Assembly: GCF_022538185.1 (NCBI RefSeq) | Contig: NZ_JAKYXC010000005.1 | Span: 248,001-312,000, forward strand | DNA length: 64,000 bases | Direction: 5' to 3' | Source of the DNA: Microbacterium sp. CFH 31415 | GTDB lineage: Bacteria; Actinomycetota; Actinomycetes; Actinomycetales; Microbacteriaceae | Part shown: positions 45,001 through 52,240 of the stretch, one piece after another | Numbering within the stretch: position 1 is the first letter of the stretch | How the letters are laid out: each line of letters starts with the position of its first letter | Program-made: the position numbers and the translations under genes | Notes under the pieces: generated by a model | Database searches by the model: none | Seen by the model: only the letters and a program-made list of their open reading frames with translations | Told to the model about the DNA's origin: nothing

Positions 45001-45660
45001 CCCATGGCCATGGGCATCACGGGTCAGGGCGGGTTCATCTCGCAGCCGCTCGCGATCGTGGTGATCGGTGGACTGGTGTCGTCGACCGTGCTCACGCTGC
45101 TCGTGCTGCCCACGCTCTACAACCTCGTCGAAGGCGCCAAGGAGCGCCGCCTCGCGCGCCGCCGCGGTGCGGGGGACGCTGTCGCGTCGACCGGGTCGCC
45201 GACGGGTGGAGCGGATGCTGCGAGCCCCGAGCTCGTCGGCGCGACCTCGGGTGCTGCGGCGATGACGCGCCGCGAGCGGCGTGCACTGGCGGCCGGCGCC
45301 GCGGCCCCGGTGGTCGTGGCGGAGCACGTCGCTGACGGGGAACCTGAGGCCGAGGCCGAGGCCGAGGAGGCCACGTCTGCGGACACGGAGCGCGTGGTGG
45401 AGGCCGAGGTCGAGGAGGCCACGTCTGCGGACACGGAGCCCGTGGTCGAGACGGAGCCCGTGGTGGAGACCGAGCCCGTGGCGGCCGATGACGCCGAGAT
45501 CGACCCGCCCGCGGCCGACGACGAGCCGGTCGTCGACACCGAGGATGAGCCCGGGGCCGAGCCAGTCGAGTCCGCGGAGCCGGCCGAGGAGCACCCCGCC
45601 GAGGAGCACCCCACCGACGGGCACCCCGAGGGCGACCCCGACCAGCACCGCGAGGAGTGA
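42088..45660 (+). CDS. RND-type efflux transporter (AcrB/SwrC-like) with acidic repetitive tail
   Basis: A 1190-residue RND pump with 12 predicted helices and two large extracytoplasmic loops (about 35-330 and 560-850). The TM4 proton-relay pair is D403/D404 in GRVVDDSIVVIENIKRH. NILTLGALTIAIG and LIGVLMLIGIVVTNAIVLVD are RND hallmarks; the substrate is unknown, and no membrane-fusion protein gene is adjacent. The last about 170 residues are cytosolic, first basic, then a Glu/Val/Thr-rich repeat (TEPVVE) and a His/Pro-rich end. GTG 42088 lacks a clear ribosome binding site. Confidence 0.88.
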   Translation: MSNLAVLSLKNRALIALITIVAAIFGSLALVNLKQELIPSIEFPGLIVVSSYPGASPEVVATDVSSPIETAIQGVPGLEASTATSTTNASVIQASFSYGTDLATAEQKMTQAINRIKAQLPEGVEPNVLSASIDDFPVIALAVSGFDDAESIQAQLEASIVPELEDVAGVNAAQVVGGVGERVTITPDPAALARSGFSQQAIRDALEQNGVLFPGGEITEDGETLTVQTGSKITTVDEIAALPLVPANAEQIAAGVTTIGGVAAVVQEQDPITSISRVDGEPALTIAVTKLPAANTVDVSRGVLAVLPELEETLGGAEFTVVFDQAPYIQESIDTLAKEGLLGLVFAVLVIFVFLLSVRSTLVAAISIPTSVLITFIGIQAFGYSLNILTLGALTIAIGRVVDDSIVVIENIKRHYVGDADKGDAIRRAVREVAAAITASTITTVAVFLPIAFVGDVTGELFRPFALTVTIAMTASLLVALTIVPVLAYWFLKPGKPILDEQGAAIDPEDPAAPPSRLQKSYLPILRWTLKHSWVTLLLAVLVLVGTAAAAPFMKTNFLGDSGQNTFTMTQDIGPAPSLDAESAAAAEVEAVLLGIEGVETVQVSIGSSGSALRDAFAGGGTGITYSITTDPTVDQVALRQEVQEAVADLEDAGQITVSTAQGGFGSNDIEIDVTAPDSDTLTEAADAVVAAVEGEDGIGQVSSNLAASLPYIAVTVDRDAAAELGLSEVAVGALVSNTMQPQRIGTVEIDDTALTVYLAASATPASLDELRQLTVPSARGPIPLEQVATVEESVGPTSITTQRGQRTATVTVTPSTDDLATASATVTLALEDADLPASADASLGGVVTQQQDAFSQLGLALLAAILIVYIVMVATFKSLRQPLLLLISVPFAATGAILLQIITGVPLGVASLIGVLMLIGIVVTNAIVLVDLVNQYREKGLSAYDATVAGGSRRLRPILMTALATIFALTPMAMGITGQGGFISQPLAIVVIGGLVSSTVLTLLVLPTLYNLVEGAKERRLARRRGAGDAVASTGSPTGGADAASPELVGATSGAAAMTRRERRALAAGAAAPVVVAEHVADGEPEAEAEAEEATSADTERVVEAEVEEATSADTEPVVETEPVVETEPVAADDAEIDPPAADDEPVVDTEDEPGAEPVESAEPAEEHPAEEHPTDGHPEGDPDQHREE

Positions 45661-45693
45661 CCCGGCGCGCCATCCCGTGCGGGTGGCGCCGGG

Positions 45694-46773
45694 TCAGTCG
45701 CGCTGACCGGCGACGCCGAGGAAGCGGATGAAGACCGCGATCCACCCGAAGATCAGCGCGAACACGATGATCTCGAACGCGGTGAGGGAGAAATAGCCCA
45801 CCGCGGGAACGAACAGGATCACCGACAGCAGCGTCGCCCCGAGGAACGCCCACGACGAGACGAAGTAGGTGCGCGGCATCCCTCTCAGCAGGATGGGTCC
45901 GCTGATGAGCAGCACCAGGAACATCGCCGCCATGCCCGAGGCCGACAGGTTGTGGAGGAGCAGGTTCACGTCGACGGGGAAGATCCCGACGCACGCGAGC
46001 ATGACGCCCATGACGACGAACAGCGCAGGCACGACTTTCGCCCCGCGGGGGTGGGTGAGAACGCCCGCGTCGGCGAGGGCGCTCATGTCGTTGGCGATAT
46101 AGACCGCGAACGTCGTCACGAGCAGGCCCCCCGCGATGAGCGTGCCGTTGAAGACCCAGCTCGACAGGTTGTCGAAGGTTCCGAGCTGGCTGAAGTGCAC
46201 CATCCACCATTGCGGATCCGGTGTGGTCACCATGGCGGTGAGCGTTCCGATCACGATGAACGCCATGAGCAGCGACGACATGCGCTGCGTCGTCATGCGC
46301 GACACCGACAAGTACACGATGTACGCCGTCAGTCCAAGAGTGACCGTCATCAGGACGACGGCCCAGAACACGATGACGGGCAGCCCGATGAACCCGAGGG
46401 CGAGCACACGGTACAGCGCGTACGTCGCGAGGAATGCGAGCACGGTGTGCACGATCACGACCGAGATCGTGTTGACCGTGAACTTCCACGAGGGAAGGGT
46501 CCGTCGCCACTCCTGGCCCGGCTGGTTGCGCGTGCGCCAGTAACCGGCGGCCGAGACGACCGCAGCGACGATCGCTGAGCCGCCGGCCGCCCAGAGCGCG
46601 AACGGGTCGTCGCCCGCGAGGCTGAGCGAGGGGGCGACGAGCGCGACGACGAGGCCGTAGAGTGCGCCGAGGACGCCGGCACCGAGAGCGAGGTAGACCG
46701 CCTCGGACTCCGTGCGCCGAGTGGGGACCGGACCGGGGCCGTCGACTGCGGCCGCCGTGCGTGGCGAGGTCAT
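45694..46773 (-). CDS. DUF998 family membrane protein
   Basis: A 359-residue protein with about ten predicted helices. The central pattern PQWWMVHFSQLGTFDNLSSW then VFNGTLIAGG is typical of DUF998/FAR-17a-type proteins of unknown function. ATG 46773 is leaderless, with minus-strand TACACT (46780-46785) 6 nt upstream; the frame is open further but without protein-like character. A shorter paralogue (WWQLHFSQLGTFDDF) is encoded at 46928-48142. It is convergent with the RND gene. Confidence 0.85.
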   Translation of the reverse strand: MTSPRTAAAVDGPGPVPTRRTESEAVYLALGAGVLGALYGLVVALVAPSLSLAGDDPFALWAAGGSAIVAAVVSAAGYWRTRNQPGQEWRRTLPSWKFTVNTISVVIVHTVLAFLATYALYRVLALGFIGLPVIVFWAVVLMTVTLGLTAYIVYLSVSRMTTQRMSSLLMAFIVIGTLTAMVTTPDPQWWMVHFSQLGTFDNLSSWVFNGTLIAGGLLVTTFAVYIANDMSALADAGVLTHPRGAKVVPALFVVMGVMLACVGIFPVDVNLLLHNLSASGMAAMFLVLLISGPILLRGMPRTYFVSSWAFLGATLLSVILFVPAVGYFSLTAFEIIVFALIFGWIAVFIRFLGVAGQRD

Positions 46774-46853
46774 GGCGTCAGTGTAGGACGGCGGGATGCT
46801 GCGTCCTCGCGACGCGCGCGGAGGATGTCGCGCGCCCGTGCCGGGCGCGGGAG

Positions 46854-47480
46854 TCAGCCGGCGCGGTGCAGCCACGGGCGCAGCAGGCGCGTGACCCAGG
46901 GCAGCACGACGTAGGTCATGATCGGCGTCAGCAGCAGGGTTGTGAAGAGGACGCGTACGACGAGAGGCCAGTCGCCGAAGCCGGGGACGAAGCCGAGCAG
47001 CCATGAGGCGAGCAGATTCGTGGGGAAGAAGCCGAGCCAGATCGCGGCGGCCTGCTTCCACCGGGGCGGAGCTGCGGGGATCGGCTGCTGGATCGGGCCG
47101 GTCGAGGCAGCGGCATCCGATCGCTCTCCTGATTCAGGACGCTCGACGTGAGTCGCGAAGGAAGCATCGAACCAGCCCTCGATGCCGGTGCGGCGCTCGA
47201 CGCGGACCTCACTCGCGAATGCGCGGCCCGAGTCGAGCCACCATTCACGCTGGGGCGACTGCTCCCACGCTTCGAGGGTCGGGATGTCGCGGAACCGGTA
47301 GAGCATGTACCAGAGGTCGCTCCCCTCGCCGGCTCTGACCCAGCCTGAACCGAGAAAGCCTGTGAAACCGGTCGCGAGATCCGTACCGGCCTGCATCCAG
47401 CTGGTCGCTTCGACAGTGCGGGACGGGTCGATCCGCCGTTCGATCGCGACGGTGATGGGGTGGGCCACGGGTTCTGCCAT
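46854..47480 (-). CDS. Antibiotic biosynthesis monooxygenase-like (ABM) domain protein with membrane tail
   Basis: A 208-residue protein. The N-terminal about 105 residues form an ABM-like dimeric alpha/beta domain (ITVAIERRIDPSRTVE, then WYMLYRFRDIPTLEAWEQSP and REWWLDSG). After a linker the C-terminal part has two or three membrane helices (WLGFFPTNLLASWLLGFVP and LLTPIMTYVVLPWVTRLL). The ABM-plus-membrane-tail design is found in several actinobacteria; function unknown. ATG 47480 or 47489 are possible starts. Its first part is overlapped in another frame by the C-terminal extension of the upstream DUF998-like frame. Confidence 0.78.
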   Translation of the reverse strand: MAEPVAHPITVAIERRIDPSRTVEATSWMQAGTDLATGFTGFLGSGWVRAGEGSDLWYMLYRFRDIPTLEAWEQSPQREWWLDSGRAFASEVRVERRTGIEGWFDASFATHVERPESGERSDAAASTGPIQQPIPAAPPRWKQAAAIWLGFFPTNLLASWLLGFVPGFGDWPLVVRVLFTTLLLTPIMTYVVLPWVTRLLRPWLHRAG

Positions 47481-48142
47481 GTCGTCCATTCCACACGATC
47501 GGCGGGCGCCATCGCGGCCCCCGCGGGGAACGGGGACTCCTGAGCCGGGTGCGCGCACGCGGCGAGCACGCGCGGCAGCACGATCAGCCACGCGCCGACG
47601 GAAGCGAAGCCGAAGAACTCGAAGCAGGCGAGGGTGATGACACCGGACGTGAGCAGGACCATCCCCGAGGCGAGCAGGGCGACGCAGCCGCTCGACGCCA
47701 CGCGGAACACGCGCGTGAAGCCGGGGATGCCGAGGCTGCACGCCACGATGGCGAGGAGCGACAGACCGAGCCCGGCCGCGGCGAGGTCGTGCAGCTCGGT
47801 GCTGACCGTGAGGGGGATGAGGCCGACGACGGTGAGGTGCAGGCCCGCCGAGACGACCGCCGTGCGGAAGGCCCGGGATACCAGGCGGCGGGTGGTCCGG
47901 GGGAGGACGGTGACGACGACGACGCCGTAGGTGGCGAGCAGGAATCCGGCGATGATCGCGGTGGAGTTGAAGACGTGGGCGGAGAAGTCATCGAACGTGC
48001 CGAGCTGCGAGAAGTGCAGCTGCCACCACAGCGGATCGCGGGTGGTGAGCACGGCGACGAGCACGCCGGCGACGAGCGCGGTGATCGCGCCACGGCTGAA
48101 GTGGTGTGCAGTATGAGGCGGGTGCTCCCGTGCGGAGAGCAC
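46928..48142 (-). CDS. Short DUF998-like membrane protein whose frame runs on over the ABM gene
   Basis: From GTG 48142 the first about 210 codons give a membrane protein with five or six helices, similar to the C-terminal two thirds of the DUF998 protein at 45694-46773 (WWQLHFSQLGTFDDFSAHVF). The family-like part ends at about 47500. No stop follows until TGA 46928, so about 185 further codons overlap the ABM gene in a different frame with no protein-like character. Either the natural stop was lost by a small frameshift near 47490, or the overlap is real. The frame upstream of 48142 is not conserved. The start is uncertain. Confidence 0.5.
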   Translation of the reverse strand: MLSAREHPPHTAHHFSRGAITALVAGVLVAVLTTRDPLWWQLHFSQLGTFDDFSAHVFNSTAIIAGFLLATYGVVVVTVLPRTTRRLVSRAFRTAVVSAGLHLTVVGLIPLTVSTELHDLAAAGLGLSLLAIVACSLGIPGFTRVFRVASSGCVALLASGMVLLTSGVITLACFEFFGFASVGAWLIVLPRVLAACAHPAQESPFPAGAAMAPADRVEWTTWQNPWPTPSPSRSNGGSTRPALSKRPAGCRPVRISRPVSQAFSVQAGSEPARGATSGTCSTGSATSRPSKRGSSRPSVNGGSTRAAHSRVRSASSAAPASRAGSMLPSRLTSSVLNQESDRMPLPRPARSSSRSPQLRPGGSRPPRSGSASSPRICSPHGCSASSPASATGLSSYASSSQPCC

Positions 48143-48332
48143 CCCTATGGTCTGTGTGGCGCTTGAGCGCTCAGGCGGTGCGAGGAGGGTCAACGTACTC
48201 ACGTTCTCTATGTGCGCCGATACTCCGAACACGCCGACCCCCCAAGCCGTACGCCTCGGAGATCGCCGCGCTAACGCGGACTTGATCCCCAGATCGCGAA
48301 TGAACCGCTGGGCATATGATAACGCCCTGTAC

Positions 48333-48443
48333 ATGAGAACCTGCAAGGTGTGTGGTTTTCCCACCGGCGAGTTCCCAGACGCTTCGGGTAATCTCGACAG
48401 GTCGGCTCTGGACACCGCGCGGTGCGCGTGGATGGGTTTGTGA
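48333..48443 (+). CDS. Possible 36-residue cysteine-containing leader ORF upstream of the RNA helicase
   Basis: TATGAT (48315-48320) is a good -10 box and ATG 48333 follows after 12 nt, so the leader would be only a few bases. The ORF reads MRTCKVCGFPTGEF and ends in DTARCAWMGL; C4, C7 and C31 could bind a metal. Codon use differs from the neighbours, with lower GC. It could be a regulatory peptide or chance. The 463-bp region 48143-48605 holds no other gene that I can support. Confidence 0.35.
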   Translation: MRTCKVCGFPTGEFPDASGNLDRSALDTARCAWMGL

Positions 48444-48449
48444 GTCCAA

Positions 48450-48502
48450 GGGGCCGATGGTGGAGACGATTCCGTCTCGACGACCATCCATCGAATGGCC
48501 CC
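48450..48502 (+). other. Long hairpin in the 5' leader of the DEAD-box helicase
   Basis: Three stacked helices are visible: GGGGCC (48450-48455) with GGCCCC (48497-48502), GATGGT (48456-48461) with ACCATC (48483-48488), and GAGACG (48463-48468) with CGTCTC (48473-48478), capped by ATTC. It begins 7 nt after the small ORF's stop and ends 103 nt before the helicase ATG. It could regulate expression of the helicase or attenuate transcription. Confidence 0.5.
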
Positions 48503-48605
48503 CGGCCGACGACAGTCCGGGTTACTCCCCGCCGCCAGAGCGGCGTCGCACGCGTGCGATCTTCAGGAGTGCTGTTCTGACAGAACAACCCAGAAGGACA
48601 CCACC

Positions 48606-50513
48606 ATGCCCAAGAGCAAGAAGCCGGCCGGCGGCCGCCCCGCCAAGAACTTCGAGCCGCGCTACGCGGCCAAGTCGAGCTACCAGGACCGCAAGCGCCG
48701 GCCCGGAGATGCGTCCGCCGGCAAGCCCGGCAGCAAGAGCCCGAGCCACCGGGGCTACCGCCCCGAGGAATCGACGGATGCTGCGCCTAAGCGCCGCTGG
48801 TCTGCGCAGGAGCGCGCGGGCCGCGACCAGGCACGCGGCATCCGCACCCACTCGGGCGCCGGTCGTGACGACCGCGCTCGCCGCGACGACCGCCCGGCCC
48901 GTTCGTACGATGATCGGCCGAAGCGTTCGTTCGACGACCGGCCGCGCCGCGACGACCGTCCGGCCCGTTCGTTCGATGACCGTCCGCGTCGCGATGACCG
49001 CAGCGGACGCCCGGCGCACCTCGACCGCGTCGACCGCGATGACCGCCGCTCGTTCGGCGACGCCCGCCCTTCGTACCGCCGCGACGACCGCCCGGCTCGC
49101 TCGTTCGATGACCGTCCGCGTCGCGATGCCCGCCCGGCTCGCTCGTTCGATGACCGTCCGCGTCGCGATGCCCGCCCGGCTCGCTCGTTCGATGACCGTC
49201 CGCGTCGGGATGCCCGTCCGGCTCGGTCGGATTGGAATGCGCCCGCCCGCACGGCTGCGCACGAAGCGCACGTCGACGTCGTGCACGAGCGCCTGCAGGC
49301 CGAGGCCGTGCAGGCCGGCGAGGTCGCCGATGTGACGTTCGCAGACCTGGGTCTCGGCGACAACATCGTCCGCGCGCTCGCCGACCTCGGTGCGGCGACG
49401 CCGTTCCCGATCCAGGCCGCCACGATCACGCCGATCCTCGAGGGCAAGGACGTGCTCGCTCGCGGCCGCACCGGCTCGGGCAAGACGATCGCCTTCGGGG
49501 CTCCGCTCGTCGAGAGCGTCCTTCGCTCGCAGGCGGGTCAGCGTCGTGAGTTCGGCCGCGCGCCGAAGGCCCTTATCCTCGCCCCCACGCGCGAGCTCGC
49601 GCTGCAGATCGACCGCACGATCCAGCCGATCGCGCGCAGCGTCGGCCTCTTCACCACGCAGATCTACGGCGGTGTGCCGCAGGGTCGTCAGGTCGGTGCG
49701 CTCAAGAAGGGCGTCGACATCATCATCGGCACCCCGGGCCGCATCGAGGACCTCGTGAACCAGGGCAAGCTCGACCTGTCGCAGATCCGCATCGCGGTGC
49801 TCGACGAGGCCGACCACATGTGCGAGCTGGGCTTCCTCGAGCCGGTGCAGCGCATCCTGCGTCACACGGCAGACGGCAGCCAGAAGCTGCTCTTCTCGGC
49901 GACGCTCGACCGCGAGGTCGCCGCGCTGGTCGACGAGTTCCTCGTCGAGCCGGCCGTCTATGAAGTGGCCGGCGAGGATCAGGACTCCGGCACCATCGAC
50001 CACCGCGTGCTCGTCATCGAGCACCGTGACAAGGGCGAGATCCTCGAGTCGCTCGTCGAGCGTGACGGCAAGACCCTCGTCTTCGCCCGGACGCGCGCTT
50101 ACGCCGAGATGCTCGCCGAGCAGCTCGACGACGCGGGCATCCGCGCGCTCGCGCTGCACGGCGATCTCAATCAGGCCAAGCGCACACGTAACCTGGAGCG
50201 CCTGACCTCGGGCCGGGTGCAGGTGCTCGTCGCGACGGACGTCGCGGCACGTGGCATCCATGTCGACGACATCGACCTCGTGGTGCAGGCCGATGCTCCC
50301 GACGAGTACAAGACGTACCTGCACCGCTCGGGCCGTACCGGCCGTGCCGGGCGCTCGGGCACCGTCGTCACGCTGATCACCCGTCAGCGCCGGCGCCGCA
50401 TGACGGAGCTGCTCGACCGCGCCGAGATCGACGCTCCGTTCGATGAGGTGCGTCCCGGCGACGATCTGCTCGAAGAGCTCAGCGGTCGCCAGCTGTCGAA
50501 CGTCGACGCGTAA
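48606..50513 (+). CDS. DEAD-box RNA helicase with long Arg/Asp-rich N-terminal tail
   Basis: A 635-residue protein. Residues 1-225 are disordered, basic and repetitive, with a 14-residue unit (RPARSFDDRPRRDA) in about seven variants. Residues about 240-600 are the helicase core: Q motif region FPIQAATI, motif I GRTGSGKT (287-294), PTREL, DEAD in VLDEADHM, SAT in LFSATLD, and HRSGRTGRAG. Unlike most family members, the tail is at the front. It probably remodels RNA or helps ribosome assembly, perhaps in the cold. AAGGAC lies 7 nt before ATG 48606. It has a structured leader (see the hairpin). Confidence 0.92.
   Translation: MPKSKKPAGGRPAKNFEPRYAAKSSYQDRKRRPGDASAGKPGSKSPSHRGYRPEESTDAAPKRRWSAQERAGRDQARGIRTHSGAGRDDRARRDDRPARSYDDRPKRSFDDRPRRDDRPARSFDDRPRRDDRSGRPAHLDRVDRDDRRSFGDARPSYRRDDRPARSFDDRPRRDARPARSFDDRPRRDARPARSFDDRPRRDARPARSDWNAPARTAAHEAHVDVVHERLQAEAVQAGEVADVTFADLGLGDNIVRALADLGAATPFPIQAATITPILEGKDVLARGRTGSGKTIAFGAPLVESVLRSQAGQRREFGRAPKALILAPTRELALQIDRTIQPIARSVGLFTTQIYGGVPQGRQVGALKKGVDIIIGTPGRIEDLVNQGKLDLSQIRIAVLDEADHMCELGFLEPVQRILRHTADGSQKLLFSATLDREVAALVDEFLVEPAVYEVAGEDQDSGTIDHRVLVIEHRDKGEILESLVERDGKTLVFARTRAYAEMLAEQLDDAGIRALALHGDLNQAKRTRNLERLTSGRVQVLVATDVAARGIHVDDIDLVVQADAPDEYKTYLHRSGRTGRAGRSGTVVTLITRQRRRRMTELLDRAEIDAPFDEVRPGDDLLEELSGRQLSNVDA
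49089..49240 (+). repeat. 42-bp tandem repeat coding the helicase tail
   Basis: Units begin at 49089, 49131 and 49173, nearly identical over 42 bp each, with a degenerate fourth from 49215. Each codes for DDRPRRDARPARSF or a close variant. Looser copies extend back to about 48890. Confidence 0.85.
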
Positions 50514-50524
50514 GAAGCACCGCC

Positions 50525-50561
50525 GCGAAGGCCTGATCCCGCACGGGGTCGGGCCTTTCGC
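50525..50561. terminator. Strong terminator hairpin after the DEAD-box helicase
   Basis: The arms GCGAAGGCCTGATCCC (50525-50540) and GGGGTCGGGCCTTTCGC (50545-50561) pair with minor mismatches around GCAC. It lies between the helicase and the convergent tetR gene, so it can serve both. Confidence 0.75.
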
Positions 50562-50578
50562 ACGCTCCAGGGCGCGGG

Positions 50579-51244
50579 TCAGGCGCCGGTGGCCACGCGT
50601 CCGATCTGCGCGACGACTTCGGGGTCACCGCCGAGCGCCAGCAGGCGCGTGCGCAGTGCGGTTGCAGCACGGTCGTAGGGCTCGGCGCTGCCGTGCAGCA
50701 GTGAGCGCGTGTTGGCCGCCTCGAGGAACGAGACCGATTCGAACGTCAGCTGCCGCGCGTCGTCGAGTCCGGGCAGTTCGCCGGCATCCATCGCGCGCTG
50801 GATCGAGAGTGCGAGGTAGTCCTCCCACTCCATCGACGCTGCGACGACGGCATCTCGGATCGGTCCCGGCTTGGCGTCGTACTCGACCGAGGTGGCCGCG
50901 AAGAAGCAGCCGCCGCGGAACACGCGATCGTCCGAGTAGGCCAGCCACGCCCGGATGAGCGCGCAGACCCGCGTCAGCCCATGCCCGGACTGGGCACGTG
51001 CCGGGGTCACCACGCGGTCGATGAAGACCTCTCGCGCGGCGGCGACCGTGGCGAGCTGCAGCTGCTCCTTCGAGCCGAAGAGCGTCGCGACCCCGCTCTT
51101 GCTGTGGCCCGCGGCATCGGCCAGACGTCCGATGGTGAGGCCCTCGAGCCCCTCCACTGATGCGGTGTCGATCGCGTGCGCGAGGATCGCGCGGCGCGAT
51201 TCGTCGCCTCGCACGCGGCGGCCGTCACGTTGCTCTTGCGCCAT
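50579..51244 (-). CDS. TetR family transcriptional regulator
   Basis: A 221-residue TetR repressor. The helix-turn-helix lies in LTIGRLADAAGHSKSGVATLFG then SKEQLQLATV (about 38-68). The C-terminal domain has the TetR_C_16-like pattern FRGGCFFAATSVEYDAKPGPIRD. ATG 51244 is chosen over GTG 51250 because minus-strand TAACAT (51251-51256) then lies 6 nt upstream. It is divergent from the alpha/beta hydrolase gene; two operator-like sites lie between and suggest control of both. Confidence 0.9.
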   Translation of the reverse strand: MAQEQRDGRRVRGDESRRAILAHAIDTASVEGLEGLTIGRLADAAGHSKSGVATLFGSKEQLQLATVAAAREVFIDRVVTPARAQSGHGLTRVCALIRAWLAYSDDRVFRGGCFFAATSVEYDAKPGPIRDAVVAASMEWEDYLALSIQRAMDAGELPGLDDARQLTFESVSFLEAANTRSLLHGSAEPYDRAATALRTRLLALGGDPEVVAQIGRVATGA

Positions 51245-51259
51245 GTCCACATGTTACCG

Positions 51260-51295
51260 TACGATCGTTCGTATTCATACGTACGACCGTTCGTA
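51260..51295. promoter_or_regulatory. Paired TetR-type operators
   Basis: TACGATCGTTCGTA (51260-51273) and TACGACCGTTCGTA (51282-51295) are near-identical sites with the inverted arms TACGA/TCGTA. They are 22 bp apart, so they lie on the same face of the helix. They fill the gap between the tetR start and the hydrolase start and are the natural binding sites for the TetR protein. Confidence 0.75.
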
Positions 51296-51319
51296 CATCT
51301 CCCTCGGATCGGAGCAATC

Positions 51320-52240
51320 GTGAATCTCGCACTCTCGACGGCCGGCGCCTTGGTGCGCACGGGTGGCCGTCTCTCGCCCGAACTCGGCGCGGCGATCGCA
51401 CTGCCCTTCTTCGCTCGCATCGCGCGCACCCGCCCGGTCACCGCGGGTGCGCAGGACACGATGTGGGCCGCTCGTCGCTCGACCGTCCGCATCCCGGGAC
51501 TCACACGGCGCGGGGTGGACGTGGTGGTGTACGAGTGGGGCGCCGGTGACGACGTCGTGGTGCTCGCCCACGGCTGGGATGGGCGGGCGAGCCAGTTCGC
51601 CGTCCTGGTGCGCGACCTCGTCGCCGAGGGGTACCACGTCGTGGCGTTCGACGCTCCGGCGCACGGCGACACGATCGCGCGCGGAAGCTACCTGATCGAC
51701 TGGCTCGACATCCTCGAGGCGATCCAGCGTCGCTTCGGCCGTCTGAACACCGTCGTCGGCCACTCGTTCGGCGGTCTGGCGACGCTCGTGGCCGCAGCCG
51801 ACGGGCTGACTGTCGACCGGGCGGTGACTGTGGCGGCCCCGGCGGACGCCGACCTGTTGCTGCGGCAGTTCCAGACGATGCTGCGCTTCGACGACCGCAC
51901 CGCAGCCGCGTTGCGCGTGCGGTTCGCCGAGCATTACTTCCCGGGGCATCGCGATCCGTTCGCACGGCTGTCGCCGGTGCGGCGGCCAGTGCCCCGCGGA
52001 GTGCGGCTGCTCGCCGTCCACGACGAGGCCGACCGCGTCGTGCCGTTCGGCGAGCTCTCGCGGATCACCGGCGCCAACCCCGGAGCCGAGGTCGTCGAGA
52101 CCCGCGGTCTCGGCCACAACCGCGTCCTGGAATCAGACGTGTTCCTCGACGCCGTGCTGGAGTTCGTCGCCGAGCCGGCGCCGGTGGCCGTGCCGGGGCC
52201 GGACCAGGCGGAGGCCGCGGCGCAGTTCTCTCGCCCCTAG
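51320..52240 (+). CDS. Alpha/beta hydrolase
   Basis: A 306-residue alpha/beta-hydrolase. The nucleophile elbow is VVGHSFGGLA with the catalytic serine; the oxyanion-type HGW is in VVLAHGWDGRASQF. The acid is probably the Asp in VHDEADRVVP and the base His in RGLGHNRVL. No signal peptide is evident. Substrate unknown. GTG 51320 has GGAG 5 nt upstream. It is divergently paired with tetR, which probably represses it. Its TAG stop shares CTAG with the convergent radical SAM gene. Confidence 0.85.
   Translation: MNLALSTAGALVRTGGRLSPELGAAIALPFFARIARTRPVTAGAQDTMWAARRSTVRIPGLTRRGVDVVVYEWGAGDDVVVLAHGWDGRASQFAVLVRDLVAEGYHVVAFDAPAHGDTIARGSYLIDWLDILEAIQRRFGRLNTVVGHSFGGLATLVAAADGLTVDRAVTVAAPADADLLLRQFQTMLRFDDRTAAALRVRFAEHYFPGHRDPFARLSPVRRPVPRGVRLLAVHDEADRVVPFGELSRITGANPGAEVVETRGLGHNRVLESDVFLDAVLEFVAEPAPVAVPGPDQAEAAAQFSRP

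Noticed and set aside
42040..45648. A 1202-codon open frame antisense to the RND transporter gene
   Set aside because: Its composition (runs of Arg, Gly, Asp and His) is that of a shadow frame in GC-rich DNA. The sense strand has RND motifs and the DD proton-relay pair.
48890..49240. Direct repeats in the helicase gene considered as a CRISPR-like array
   Set aside because: The units are in-frame coding repeats with no unique spacers and no cas genes nearby.
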